Origin: JBOGOC01 sp050747525
GTDB lineage: Bacteria > Acidobacteriota > Polarisedimenticolia > JACPZX01 > DASXTC01
Length of the DNA stretch: 64,000 bases
Assembly: GCA_050747525.1 (NCBI GenBank)
Contig: JBOGOC010000086.1
Location: forward strand, 1-64,000
Direction: 5' to 3'
The notes beneath the pieces were generated by a model. It was not told where the DNA came from, made no database searches, and was given only the letters and a program-made list of their open reading frames with translations. Position numbers and translations under genes: made by a program. Below, piece by piece: positions 53,192-60,483 of the stretch; the stretch's first letter is position 1; every line of letters starts with the position of its first letter.

Positions 53192-53203
53192 CCCGGTTCC
53201 TCC

Positions 53204-53353
53204 TCAGGCAATTCTTCGTCCCTGGATGACACGGAGCAGCACCACCACGATCGCGATCACCAGCAACAGGTGAACGAAACCACCCGCCGTGTACGACGTG
53301 ACAAGACCAAGAAGCCAGAGGATAACCAGAACAAGTACGAGGGTCGTAAACAT
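53204..53353 (-). CDS. lmo0937-family membrane protein
   Basis: This 49-aa protein is read on the minus strand from ATG 53353 to TGA 53204-53206, with AAGGAG seven bases upstream. It has two hydrophobic segments joined by LLGLVTSYTAGGFVHLLLVI and ends with RVIQGRRIA. The sequence ILWLLGLVTSYTxGGFxHxL is the signature of the lmo0937 family, small stress-linked membrane proteins found in many phyla. It starts 17 bases after the M48 gene and precedes the small two-span protein, so the three probably form one operon. Confidence 0.85.
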   Translation of the reverse strand: MFTTLVLVLVILWLLGLVTSYTAGGFVHLLLVIAIVVVLLRVIQGRRIA

Positions 53354-53370
53354 GTTATTTCTCCTTGCGG

Positions 53371-54918
53371 CTACTGATGTGCAGCCTCATTGTTCACTCG
53401 CAGGCTCGACACCATTCGCTCGAACGTTGGCCTGAGAGCGTCATAATCCGCCGCCGGAGCGATGAACAACGCGTAGATGACGTGCTCGTCCGGCAGCGCA
53501 CGCGTGAACAAGGTCACTCGCTCCTGCTGCCGGGTGACGGGGGAGAGTCCAGACAGGACCACGGACAGAGCGTCGGCTCCGTTGATTCTGTCGTTGCGCT
53601 GAGAGCTCGGAACGAGTGCCAGGTTGGGATTGGTGCCCAGGATCTCACTCAGAAGATCGTTGGTCGCCCGGGCGAGCTGCGTGCGATCGCCGGTGCGGGA
53701 ACCGCCTCCCGCGAGGAAACCCTGGCTCGACCCGTAGGAGCCGGCGAATCTCTCACTCGCATCCTCATTATTGAAAGGATCGTAGTGATTGATGATCACA
53801 CCGTGAACGAGGTCCCGCTCCTCGCCGCCGTTGTCCACGAATCCGCCCTCCGGCGCCATGGTCACGCCGCTGCCGTTCATCGCCTCGTAGACATGCCAGT
53901 TCGCCGGATAGTCCATCGTGAAGAACTGCCGGCGCTGCTCGAAGGTGCGGAACTGTATCGAGGGCGGTTCGACGTTCTGGATGGCGGCCACGCGCGCGAG
54001 GGGCGTGCTGCCCTGCGCCCGCGACTTGGCCTGGGCGATCTGCAGCATCGAGGGTGGGGGAGCCATTTTCCGCAGATTCGACCTGACCTGCGAGAAACCT
54101 CCTACCGGCTGCGTGGGCCGGACCTTCAGCAGCTTCATCTCCTTTTTCACGCGGGCGGCGCGGTCGCCGGGGGTCGGATGGGAGCTGAAGAACTGCTCGA
54201 CCTTGCTCGGCTCCTTCCTTTTCTTGCCCTCGAGCATCTGGAAGAACGCGACCATGTCCATGGGATCGTATCCGGCCTTGGCGAGCATCTGGGCGCCCAC
54301 GACGTCGGCCTGCTCTTCGTCGGTGCGGCTGAACTTGAGGAAGAGCGCATTCATCCCGAAGCCGCCGACGGCAGCTATCGTTTTCTCGGTCGAGCGGTTG
54401 TCGTTCGCAACCAGGCCCCCGAGAATCCCGAGCCCCGTCTGGCCGAGGTAGGCTTTCGATGCCTGGTTGGTGCCATGCCTTAGCGCGACGTGCGCCATTT
54501 CGTGGGCCATGACCCCTGCGAGCATCCCTTCCGATCCGGCCGCATCGATGAGGCCGCGGTTCAGGTACAAGTAACCGCCCGGCAGAGCGAAGGCGTTGAT
54601 GTCCGAGGCGTTCACCAGCTTGACCTGGTATGGGTAGTCGGCGCCAGGTGCGAACTTCGCGAGGCGAGCGGTGATCGCATTGATGTACAGAGCCGTCGAC
54701 CTGTCGCTGAGGATGGGGAGCTGCTGCTCGGCTTCGGCAGCTGACTGCCGTCCGATTTCCTGATCCTGTTCCACGGAGAAAAGATTGAAGCCAGGCCGGA
54801 TGCGAGTCTGCCCCATGACCGACCCGACGGGCAGAGCCAAGGACATCACCATGAGACCCACCACCATCCGACTCCGAGCATCGTGTGCGGCCATGCCTGT
54901 CACCTCGTCATCTGTCAT
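53371..54918 (-). CDS. M48-family zinc metalloprotease, exported
   Basis: The 515-aa protein has an N-terminal extension and hydrophobic signal (VVGLMVMSLALPVGSVMG). The M48 catalytic domain (about residues 45-250) has the zinc motif HEMAHVALRH and, further on, DEEQADVVGAQML supplying the third ligand Glu. A C-terminal domain (about 300-515) ends with ALPDEHVIYALFIAP. M48 proteases such as BepA and LoiP degrade misfolded envelope proteins. ATG 54918 is chosen (AAGGAT before it); it overlaps the sigma-gene TGA as ATGA. It is preceded by promoter element D, 21 bases upstream. Confidence 0.88.
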   Translation of the reverse strand: MTDDEVTGMAAHDARSRMVVGLMVMSLALPVGSVMGQTRIRPGFNLFSVEQDQEIGRQSAAEAEQQLPILSDRSTALYINAITARLAKFAPGADYPYQVKLVNASDINAFALPGGYLYLNRGLIDAAGSEGMLAGVMAHEMAHVALRHGTNQASKAYLGQTGLGILGGLVANDNRSTEKTIAAVGGFGMNALFLKFSRTDEEQADVVGAQMLAKAGYDPMDMVAFFQMLEGKKRKEPSKVEQFFSSHPTPGDRAARVKKEMKLLKVRPTQPVGGFSQVRSNLRKMAPPPSMLQIAQAKSRAQGSTPLARVAAIQNVEPPSIQFRTFEQRRQFFTMDYPANWHVYEAMNGSGVTMAPEGGFVDNGGEERDLVHGVIINHYDPFNNEDASERFAGSYGSSQGFLAGGGSRTGDRTQLARATNDLLSEILGTNPNLALVPSSQRNDRINGADALSVVLSGLSPVTRQQERVTLFTRALPDEHVIYALFIAPAADYDALRPTFERMVSSLRVNNEAAHQ

Positions 54919-55964
54919 TGAAGATCCTTCTGCCCGTTGCGCCATAGGGTCGCACAGGGCAGGACGCCCGGAAGTCGGGCCGCACCTGAATGCGCCCCTG
55001 AGAATCCCTGACGGGCACGCCGGGGCGTCAGTAATTGCTTGTTCTCGGCCATGCGTGAGACGGCCTCGTTCTGGATCTGCCGCACGCGCTCCCTGGAGAG
55101 ATGCAACCTGACTCCGATCTCTTCGAGTGTGTGCTCAGTCTCACCGTCGAGTCCGTAACGCAGCGTGAGAACGGACCGCTGTCGCGGTGACAGCTTCTTC
55201 AGAAGGGTGGTGACGTGGTCCTTGACCTCCCGCAGATAGACTCCGTGCATCGGGTTGATCGCCTTCCGATCCTCCACTTCGATGAGGCCGTCACGCTCCT
55301 CGTAGGCCCCTCGGTCGAGAGAGACCGAATGCTGGAGGCGGCGCGCTCCCTGCCAGTCCTTGAAGGAAATGAGGTCAAATTCATCGACTGTCGCCTCGAT
55401 GTCGAGGTCGGATTCCAATCCGCCCCTGTTCTCGAGCATCCGATCGATGATCCTCATCTTCTGATGCATGTGGAAGGGGATGCGAATGATGTCACGCTTT
55501 TCGCAGATGGCGTGAATGAGCGCCTGCCGGATCCACCAGGAAGCGTAGGTTGAGAAACGGGTGCCTCTTCGAGGATCGAATTTCTCGACCGCGCGCATCA
55601 GTCCGAGGTTGCCTTCCTGGATCAGATCCTGGAGTGGCATCCCGGAGCTGCGGCAGCGCTTGGCCCAGTGGATCACGAGCCTCAAGTTCCTGCTGATCAT
55701 CTCCTCCAGGGCCGCCGGATCGCCCCTCGTGGTGCGATAGGCCAGGGCCCGTTCGGCCGGAGCGGAAAGGAGGTCAAAGCGCGAGACCTCCCTCAGATAG
55801 CATTCCAGGGACTCGGCGCCACCGGGCACGGACTCCGCCGTTGCCGGGTCCAGGACTTCGGCCATGGTTGGATCGACGCCTGAGCAAGGGTCGGCGCCCT
55901 TGGGAGAATCGTCGTGTTGTCTCACGCCGCACCTCGCTTCCTGCGTCGTCGGAATGCAGACCAT
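54915..55964 (-). CDS. Sigma-70 family RNA polymerase sigma factor (RpoD/RpoS-type, group 2/3)
   Basis: The 349-aa sigma factor has region 1.2/2 at about residues 50-165 (YLREVSRFDLLSAPAERALA; NLRLVIHWAKRCRSSGMPLQ; DLIQEGNLGLMRAVEKFDP; FSTYASWWIRQALIHAI), region 3 and region 4 at about 250-305 (LSPRQRSVLTLRYGL; TLEEIGVRLHLSRERVRQIQ). It should recognise -10/-35 promoters. The canonical domain ends near residue 308; the last roughly 40 residues (ENKQLLTPRRARQG...) are encoded by the sequence containing promoter element D and are probably not a real domain. No anti-sigma gene is seen nearby. Confidence 0.85.
   Translation of the reverse strand: MVCIPTTQEARCGVRQHDDSPKGADPCSGVDPTMAEVLDPATAESVPGGAESLECYLREVSRFDLLSAPAERALAYRTTRGDPAALEEMISRNLRLVIHWAKRCRSSGMPLQDLIQEGNLGLMRAVEKFDPRRGTRFSTYASWWIRQALIHAICEKRDIIRIPFHMHQKMRIIDRMLENRGGLESDLDIEATVDEFDLISFKDWQGARRLQHSVSLDRGAYEERDGLIEVEDRKAINPMHGVYLREVKDHVTTLLKKLSPRQRSVLTLRYGLDGETEHTLEEIGVRLHLSRERVRQIQNEAVSRMAENKQLLTPRRARQGFSGAHSGAARLPGVLPCATLWRNGQKDLQ
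54939..55013 (-). promoter_or_regulatory. Stress-island promoter element D, inside the sigma-gene reading frame
   Basis: CGTCAGGGATTC, then TTCAGGTGCGG (TCAGG 22 bases after the first), then CCCTGTGCGA 32 bases further. It overlaps the last roughly 40 codons of the sigma gene at 54915-55964. Confidence 0.78.
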
Positions 55965-55999
55965 GGTCGTCGTCCTGGAGAATCGGATTCCTTGTGATG

Positions 56000-56551
56000 C
56001 TAGAACCAGAACTTGACGCCGGCCGTGCCAAGAACGAGCGTGTTGGGATTCTCACCGGTCAGGGCGTGGAGCGTGCCCTCGAACTCGAGCGCCCAGCGCG
56101 ATCCGAGGAACCAGTCGAGGCCGCCGCCTCCGTTCACACCGAACACGTTTTCATCGAATTGGGAAGGCAGGTCGGACGAACCGTCCTTCTGATAGAGCCC
56201 GACTCCTCCCGTGACATACGGATGGATCCGGCCGCCCTCCCAGTTGTAGAGGACATTCGCATCGAGAAACGTGAAATCAAGGCTCGCGTCCCCGGAGAGG
56301 TCGGTGTCGAACGAGGTGGTGCCGAGCAGGCCCCGCCACGAGATGCGCGGGGTGGAGTAGTACTCGAACGACCCCGTGAAAACCGGTTCGACTTCGTCGA
56401 AGTCGTCGTCGAACGCGTTGGCGAACCCGGCGTTGAAGCTCACCGCCATGTCGCCTTCCTTCGGGGCCGTCGATGTCGCAGCCAGCGAGGCGATCGGGCC
56501 TGCCATGAGCAGGAGCCCGAAGAGAAGCAGCGCTTTCGGTATCCGAACCAT
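56000..56551 (-). CDS. Outer-membrane beta-barrel protein
   Basis: This 183-aa protein has a signal peptide (about residues 1-25, with LLLFGLLLMAGPIASLAA). An eight-strand-like barrel follows: alternating strands VSFNAGFANAFD, GSFEYYSTPRISWRGLLG, FTFLDANVLYNW and ALEFEGTLHALTG, ending VKFWF. A C-terminal Phe is typical of barrel assembly. It resembles the OmpW/OmpX-like OMP_b-brl group. AGGAGG lies 12 bases before ATG 56551. No promoter element of the A-F type precedes it. Confidence 0.72.
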   Translation of the reverse strand: MVRIPKALLLFGLLLMAGPIASLAATSTAPKEGDMAVSFNAGFANAFDDDFDEVEPVFTGSFEYYSTPRISWRGLLGTTSFDTDLSGDASLDFTFLDANVLYNWEGGRIHPYVTGGVGLYQKDGSSDLPSQFDENVFGVNGGGGLDWFLGSRWALEFEGTLHALTGENPNTLVLGTAGVKFWF

Positions 56552-56627
56552 AAAGTGTGTGCCTCCTGGAGTCTGCAGATCCGTTTGGGTCGTGTGTTGG
56601 GGGAACGTGGGCGGAGTCCTGAAGATG

Positions 56628-56657
56628 GGCTCCCCGGGCCGAGAAGCCGAGGGAGCC
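56628..56657 (-). terminator. Hairpin after the 134-aa exported protein gene
   Basis: GGCTCCC (56628-56634) pairs with GGGAGCC (56651-56657), with three further pairs beyond one bulged base. It starts 23 bases after the stop of the minus-strand gene at 56680. No clear T-run. Confidence 0.45.
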
Positions 56658-56679
56658 ATTCCTCAGAGTCAGGATCAAT

Positions 56680-57084
56680 TCAATCGAGCTTGGTGCCCTT
56701 GAAGGTGTACGTCAGGACGGATCCGTCGTTCTTCGTCCAAATCAACTTGCCTTCGAGGTTGTTGCCGTGAACTGTGCCTGTCCAGACGGAATTACCTTCG
56801 CCGGCGCTCGTCCGCGACGCTTTGAAGGTAAAGTCCTTTTCGCCGGCCTTCGAAACGGAGTAGGGCGTCGCTTCGAACCCGACTTTCGGAGCGCTCACGG
56901 TGACGTTCCCATCCGCGAACGTCAGAGTGTCCTTGAACTGCTTCTCACCCTTGGCCTGGGCCATCGTGTCCGGTTCGACGTCGACCTTCCAGCTGGTGCC
57001 GTCGAGAACCGCGACCCTTTCTTCCGCCATGGCCGCCGTGCAAAGGAGGACTGCGAATGCTGCCAACCAAACGGTCTTTCTCAT
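56680..57084 (-). CDS. Small exported beta-rich protein of unknown function
   Basis: The 134-aa protein has a signal peptide (VWLAAFAVLLCTAAMA, residues 1-20). A single beta domain follows with LDGTSWKVDVEPDTMA, FKDTLTFADGNVTVSA and ends SVLTYTFKGTKLD. Such small lipocalin- or calycin-like proteins are often periplasmic; I cannot name this family. AGGAGAC lies six bases before ATG 57084. Confidence 0.65.
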   Translation of the reverse strand: MRKTVWLAAFAVLLCTAAMAEERVAVLDGTSWKVDVEPDTMAQAKGEKQFKDTLTFADGNVTVSAPKVGFEATPYSVSKAGEKDFTFKASRTSAGEGNSVWTGTVHGNNLEGKLIWTKNDGSVLTYTFKGTKLD

Positions 57085-57130
57085 TCTGGTCTCCTGTGTG
57101 AGTTGTGAGTGCTGAGTGAGAGTGTCTTTA

Positions 57131-57652
57131 TCAGTGACAGTCGCGAATCGCGTCGACGGGTCCGGGCCCGGCGCACGCGAGTCGGTTCCAGGCATCGATG
57201 GTGGCGTGCCTGGCCTGCGTCCAAAGGAGCTTGGATTCTCCTCTGGCCATGTCCCAGCCGAGCTCGAGCTCGCTCTCGACGTCGCGGAAGGGCCGGTTGC
57301 CCAATCGGGCGCGGGATTCCCAGCCATACTGATAGGCGGGTCGGTAGTCCGTGTACGGCCGGTTCCGATCGACGTAGTCGCGCTGGAGGTAGTTCGTGCT
57401 CCAGTAGGCGTCCTCCACCGTCGGGTTCACGGCTTCTGCCGCGGTCTGGCCGGCCAGGGCACCCGTCGCGGCGCCGATCGCGCCACCGACGACCCCCCCG
57501 AGCGGCCCGCCCACGGCGGTGCCGATCGCCGCGCCGGCCACCGCTCCTCCGGCGGCGCCGACACCGGTGCCCAGCGGGTGCCAGCCGGATCCGCCGGTGA
57601 TCGGTTTGTGATTCGAGTTGATCATGAGCTTCGGGTCATGGTCATGGTTCAT
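57131..57652 (-). CDS. Glycine-zipper protein without signal peptide
   Basis: This 173-aa protein begins MNHDHDPKLMINSN. It has a long glycine-zipper hairpin at residues about 29-70 (GTGVGAAGGAVAGAAIGTAV, GGVVGGAIGAATGALAGQ). The conserved C-terminal region follows, NPTVEDAYWSTNYLQRDYV and YTDYRPAYQYGWESRAR, which recurs in stress-induced proteins of proteobacteria. AAGGAGA lies five bases before ATG 57652. It is preceded by promoter element E, 44 bases upstream. Confidence 0.78.
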   Translation of the reverse strand: MNHDHDPKLMINSNHKPITGGSGWHPLGTGVGAAGGAVAGAAIGTAVGGPLGGVVGGAIGAATGALAGQTAAEAVNPTVEDAYWSTNYLQRDYVDRNRPYTDYRPAYQYGWESRARLGNRPFRDVESELELGWDMARGESKLLWTQARHATIDAWNRLACAGPGPVDAIRDCH

Positions 57653-57695
57653 CAGACGTCTCCTTCATGAGTCGTCACGCCGTGGTTGCACGGCC

Positions 57696-57770
57696 GATGT
57701 ACACCTTCTCACAGGGGGCGGGGGAGGTATGTCCGGCAGCGGGTGAATCCGTGGGTGGGAATCCCTGACA
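57696..57770 (-). promoter_or_regulatory. Stress-island promoter element E
   Basis: TGTCAGGGATTC, then GGATTCACCCG (the second half-site degenerates to TCACC) 22 bases on, then CCCTGTGAGAAGGTGTACA 32 bases further. Serves the glycine-zipper gene at 57131-57652. Confidence 0.72.
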
Positions 57771-57832
57771 GTCCAGACGGGGCGTCGGGACAGTGGTCCT
57801 GAAGGTGTGCCCTCGAGCCAGCTCGCCGGCTC

Positions 57833-58069
57833 TTAGCCTACGCGCCTTGACGCGCTCCTGGCGTCATTCGTACTCCTGCGCGGAGCCCTCGACATGCGCT
57901 CCTGTTCATTCTGGGCCTCCATCTGCTGCGCCCGAATCTCCGCGTGAACGTATTCACACACCGAACAGGAACATCCCTGGCGGAGGTACAGCTCCAACTC
58001 CGGAACGGTGAGCCGCCGATATTGCTGCTTCTGCTTGTGCCGGCCAGGCAGCGTGAGTCCGCCCATCAC
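57833..58069 (-). CDS. Small protein with CSCSVC motif
   Basis: This 78-aa protein has a basic N-terminus, then a helix (LTVPELELYLRQ) leading into GCSCSVCEYVHAEIRAQQME at about residues 32-51. The three cysteines and the following His could bind a metal. The C-terminal 30 residues are Arg-rich and disordered in appearance. It lies downstream of promoter element F and 44 bases after it. No family is recognised. Confidence 0.55.
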   Translation of the reverse strand: MMGGLTLPGRHKQKQQYRRLTVPELELYLRQGCSCSVCEYVHAEIRAQQMEAQNEQERMSRAPRRSTNDARSASRRVG

Positions 58070-58110
58070 ATCCCCCTCCTATGCCCATGGGAAAGCCGCG
58101 ACGAAATGAC

Positions 58111-58185
58111 GGCGCTCAGACTCTCACGGCAGGCGCAGGGGGTCTATCCGGCCACACCTGAATTCGATGAAGGGAATTCCTGACA
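58111..58185 (-). promoter_or_regulatory. Stress-island promoter element F
   Basis: TGTCAGGAATTC, then AATTCAGGTGTGG (TCAGG 22 bases after the first), then CCGTGAGA 32 bases further. The half-sites here form the palindromic pair CCTGAATTC/GGAATTCCTGA on the plus strand. It lies just beyond the end of the response-regulator gene. Confidence 0.75.
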
Positions 58186-58204
58186 CGCTAGGGAAAGAGC
58201 GGCG

Positions 58205-58837
58205 TCAGGCTTCGATGATTCCCTTGCGGATGGCATAGCGGACCAGGCCGGCCGTCTCGTGGATGTCGAGCTTGTCCATGAGCCGCATCCGATGGGTTTC
58301 GATGGTCTTGACGCTTATCCCGAGGCGGGCTGCGATCTCCTTCATCGACTCTCCCTCGGCGATGAGCTGCAGGACCTCGCGCTCCCGCCCGCTCAGGGGG
58401 CTGTTGGGCAACTCTTCCCGGGCGAGATAGGCCTGGACGACGTTCGGCGGCAGAGCGTGGCTCACGTAGAGCGCTCCGGTGGACACGTCCTTGATCGCCT
58501 GTAAGAGGATCGCCGCGGCTTTCGTCTTCAGGAGAAACCCGTTGACCCCGGCCCGCAGCCCCTCGATGATGTACTGGTCCTCGGTGTGTCTCGTCAGAAT
58601 GATCAGTTTCGTCTCGGGCGACACCTTCCGGATCTCGCGGGCGGCGTCCAGACCGTTCAGCAGGGGCATTGTCAGGTCGAGGACGGCCACATCCGGCTTG
58701 TGTTTCTCGGCGAGCCGCACCGCCTCTCGACCGTCCAGAGCCTCGCCGGCCACCACGAGTCCCTCGCGCTCCAGGAAGCTCTTCAGCCCCTGGATGAACA
58801 TCGCGTGGTCGTCGGCGAGGAGCACTCGTAACGGCAT
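58205..58837 (-). CDS. NarL/FixJ-family response regulator with LuxR-type HTH
   Basis: The 210-aa protein has a receiver domain (residues 1-120) with acidic pair LLADDHAMF, phosphoacceptor in VAVLDLTMPLLNG (Asp about 54), switch Thr in ILTRHTEDQY and Lys in FLLKTKAAAI. The C-terminal LuxR HTH (about 145-205) has LSGREREVLQLIAEGESMKE, IAARLGISVKTIETHRMRLM. It starts two bases after the histidine kinase stop (AAGG before ATG 58837), so it is its partner. It is the best candidate to bind the TCAGG half-sites of elements A-F, which fits the known LuxR-type preference for inverted or direct half-sites; this is a hypothesis. Confidence 0.9.
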   Translation of the reverse strand: MPLRVLLADDHAMFIQGLKSFLEREGLVVAGEALDGREAVRLAEKHKPDVAVLDLTMPLLNGLDAAREIRKVSPETKLIILTRHTEDQYIIEGLRAGVNGFLLKTKAAAILLQAIKDVSTGALYVSHALPPNVVQAYLAREELPNSPLSGREREVLQLIAEGESMKEIAARLGISVKTIETHRMRLMDKLDIHETAGLVRYAIRKGIIEA

Positions 58838-58839
58838 GA

Positions 58840-59769
58840 TCAGCCTTCGAGAGGTATGTACATCAGTAACTCGGTGCCCTGACCCGGCGCCGATGTGATG
58901 AGAAGCGTCCCGTGCACGGAATCCAGCCGCTCGCGCATGCCGACATGACCCAGGACCCGTTCTCCGCGTGTTTCGATCACCGCGGATACGTCGAAGCCGA
59001 CTCCATCGTCGCGGACCGAACAGCGGACCGCACGCGCCTCTCTGGTGACCGCCACGGTGGCGCGGCGCGCCTGAGCGTGCCTGGTCACGTTGTTGAGAGC
59101 CTCCTGGACGTTTCTGTAGAGTGTCGTTTCCACTGCCGAAGGAAGCCGGCCTCCCGTCGAGCCTTCGACGGCGATCGCCAGCCCGGACCGCTTCGACAAC
59201 CCATCCGCCAGGAATTCGAGCGCCGGAGCCAGTCCCAGGTCGTCCAGGACGGTCGGCCGGATCTCGTGGGCCAGATGCCTGAGCTGCTCGTCCATCTGAT
59301 CCAGAAGGCACCTGACGAGGCTCAGCCGTTCGGTGCCTTCAGGCGAAAGGTCACGGGCCAGCTCCTCGAGCGCGAGATTGGTCGAGGCGAGGAGTCCCCC
59401 GGCCTCCTCGTGCAGCGCGTGTGCGATCCGCTTCGCCTCCTCCTCGATGCGCTCGTTCATCCGGCGCAGCACCGCGATGGCTTCGCGAAAGGCGCGGTGG
59501 CTCATTTCGAAGGGCATCAGGCTCTCGATGAAGACCTCTTCCGCGCGCTTGATCAGCAGCGCTTCTTCGATCTCCGCGGACAGGCTTGGAATGACGTCCT
59601 TCATCGCCTGGTGATGGAGGGCCGCGATCCCGAGCACGCCCGCGCCGTTGCTGAGCGTCAAGCGTCCTGTGCTGTAAGCACGCCGAAGCGCCTGCTCGTT
59701 GGGACGAATGAGATAGGCGCGCAGGGCGTCGCAGTACTCTCGCTCCAGGTCGTCGGAGAACCCGCTCAC
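58840..59769 (-). CDS. Histidine kinase with RsbU-type N-terminal domain
   Basis: The 309-aa cytoplasmic protein has no membrane span or signal. Residues about 1-85 (LEREYCDALRAYLIRPNEQA, LRRAYSTGRLTLSNGAGVL, AALHHQAMKDVIPSL) match, by eye, the N-terminal RsbT-binding domain of Bacillus RsbU (YHQLLSRYI; SIHRKVLKELYPSL). A HisKA_3 dimerisation/phosphoacceptor domain has the His in RIAHALHEEAGG (about residue 118). The HATPase domain has NVQEALNNVTRHA (N box), VRDDGVGFD and GHVGMRERL. The PP2C output of RsbU is here replaced by a kinase. An RsbT-like gene lies just upstream and a response regulator just downstream. Confidence 0.85.
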   Translation of the reverse strand: MSGFSDDLEREYCDALRAYLIRPNEQALRRAYSTGRLTLSNGAGVLGIAALHHQAMKDVIPSLSAEIEEALLIKRAEEVFIESLMPFEMSHRAFREAIAVLRRMNERIEEEAKRIAHALHEEAGGLLASTNLALEELARDLSPEGTERLSLVRCLLDQMDEQLRHLAHEIRPTVLDDLGLAPALEFLADGLSKRSGLAIAVEGSTGGRLPSAVETTLYRNVQEALNNVTRHAQARRATVAVTREARAVRCSVRDDGVGFDVSAVIETRGERVLGHVGMRERLDSVHGTLLITSAPGQGTELLMYIPLEG

Positions 59770-59836
59770 CGTGCGCCCCCGCGAGAGAGTGAGAGCGGGG
59801 CTACTGGGCGAGCAAGCGGTGTCGTGAGAGTCCAGT

Positions 59837-60238
59837 TCATGATTGCCACTTTTTTGCGGTTACAGTCGTTCCTTTGCCCGGAACAGAGATGATATCGAGA
59901 CTGTCCACCAGCCCCTTGACTCCTCTCAGGCCGAGGCCCAGACCTCCCGCGACGCTGTACGAAGACTCCACCGTGTCCTTGATGTTCGGGATGCCCGGAC
60001 CGTGGTCGCGGGCAATCACCGCAATGCCACGCCGGCCGGAGTCTTCGATGGCGCGAATGAGGATCTCTCCACCTTCGGCGTGGTCGAGGATGTTGCGCGC
60101 CAACTCCGTGATGACCGCAGCCAGCATGGCCTGCTCCCTGGCAGGGAAGCCGGTCTCGGCGGCCAGCATTCGGCCGGCCTGGCGGGCGGCGATGACGTCG
60201 TCGTCGTTGACTATGTTCACCTGAGCCTCGAGGCCCAC
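59837..60238 (-). CDS. rsbT: RsbT-like anti-sigma switch serine kinase
   Basis: The 133-aa protein is a complete GHKL-type kinase of the RsbT/SpoIIAB class: AARQAGRMLAAETGF, N box ITELARNILDHA, G1 box ARDHGPGIPNIKDTVE, G2 region SVAGGLGLGLRGVKGLVD and C-terminus GTTVTAKKW. It aligns along its whole length with B. subtilis RsbT, which phosphorylates RsbS/RsbR and activates RsbU through its N-terminal domain. No RsbS or RsbR is seen in this window. The start GTG 60238 is a best guess without a strong ribosome site. It lies 67 bases upstream of the RsbU-type histidine kinase. Confidence 0.88.
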   Translation of the reverse strand: MGLEAQVNIVNDDDVIAARQAGRMLAAETGFPAREQAMLAAVITELARNILDHAEGGEILIRAIEDSGRRGIAVIARDHGPGIPNIKDTVESSYSVAGGLGLGLRGVKGLVDSLDIISVPGKGTTVTAKKWQS

Positions 60239-60483
60239 TCGTACGGGCCCGGTGGTCCAGATGTCCCGAATCCCCGGATGGATATCTCCCGTCTCCGGCG
60301 TGCTGTGCCGCCGTGGACATTACGTAAGATGACAAGAAATGTATCATCTCAAAGGCCATGCGGTCCACGAATCGCTCTGCATCACCTGGACTGGCATGTC
60401 CGGAATCTTTCGTCGAAGGTGTCTCGTCGTTTCCTAGGTCAGGACACGATCTTGTACCTACCGCTCCACGCTCACAAGTCAGG
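60239..60483. other. Upstream region of the rsbT operon
   Basis: Apart from the possible promoter at 60324-60352 I see no gene here. RsbS- or RsbR-like sequence was looked for on both strands and not found. Confidence 0.35.
60324..60352 (-). promoter_or_regulatory. Possible promoter of the rsbT/kinase/regulator operon
   Basis: Within an AT-rich stretch, the minus strand has TTGAGA (60352-60347), 17 bases, then TCTTAC (60329-60324). The TSS would lie about 85 bases before GTG 60238. This is the only AT-rich stretch in the region; no element of the A-F type is present. Confidence 0.3.

Noticed and set aside
55007..55046. Last 40 residues of the sigma factor as an extra functional domain
   Set aside because: The codons coincide with promoter element D and composition is low-complexity; read-through is more likely.
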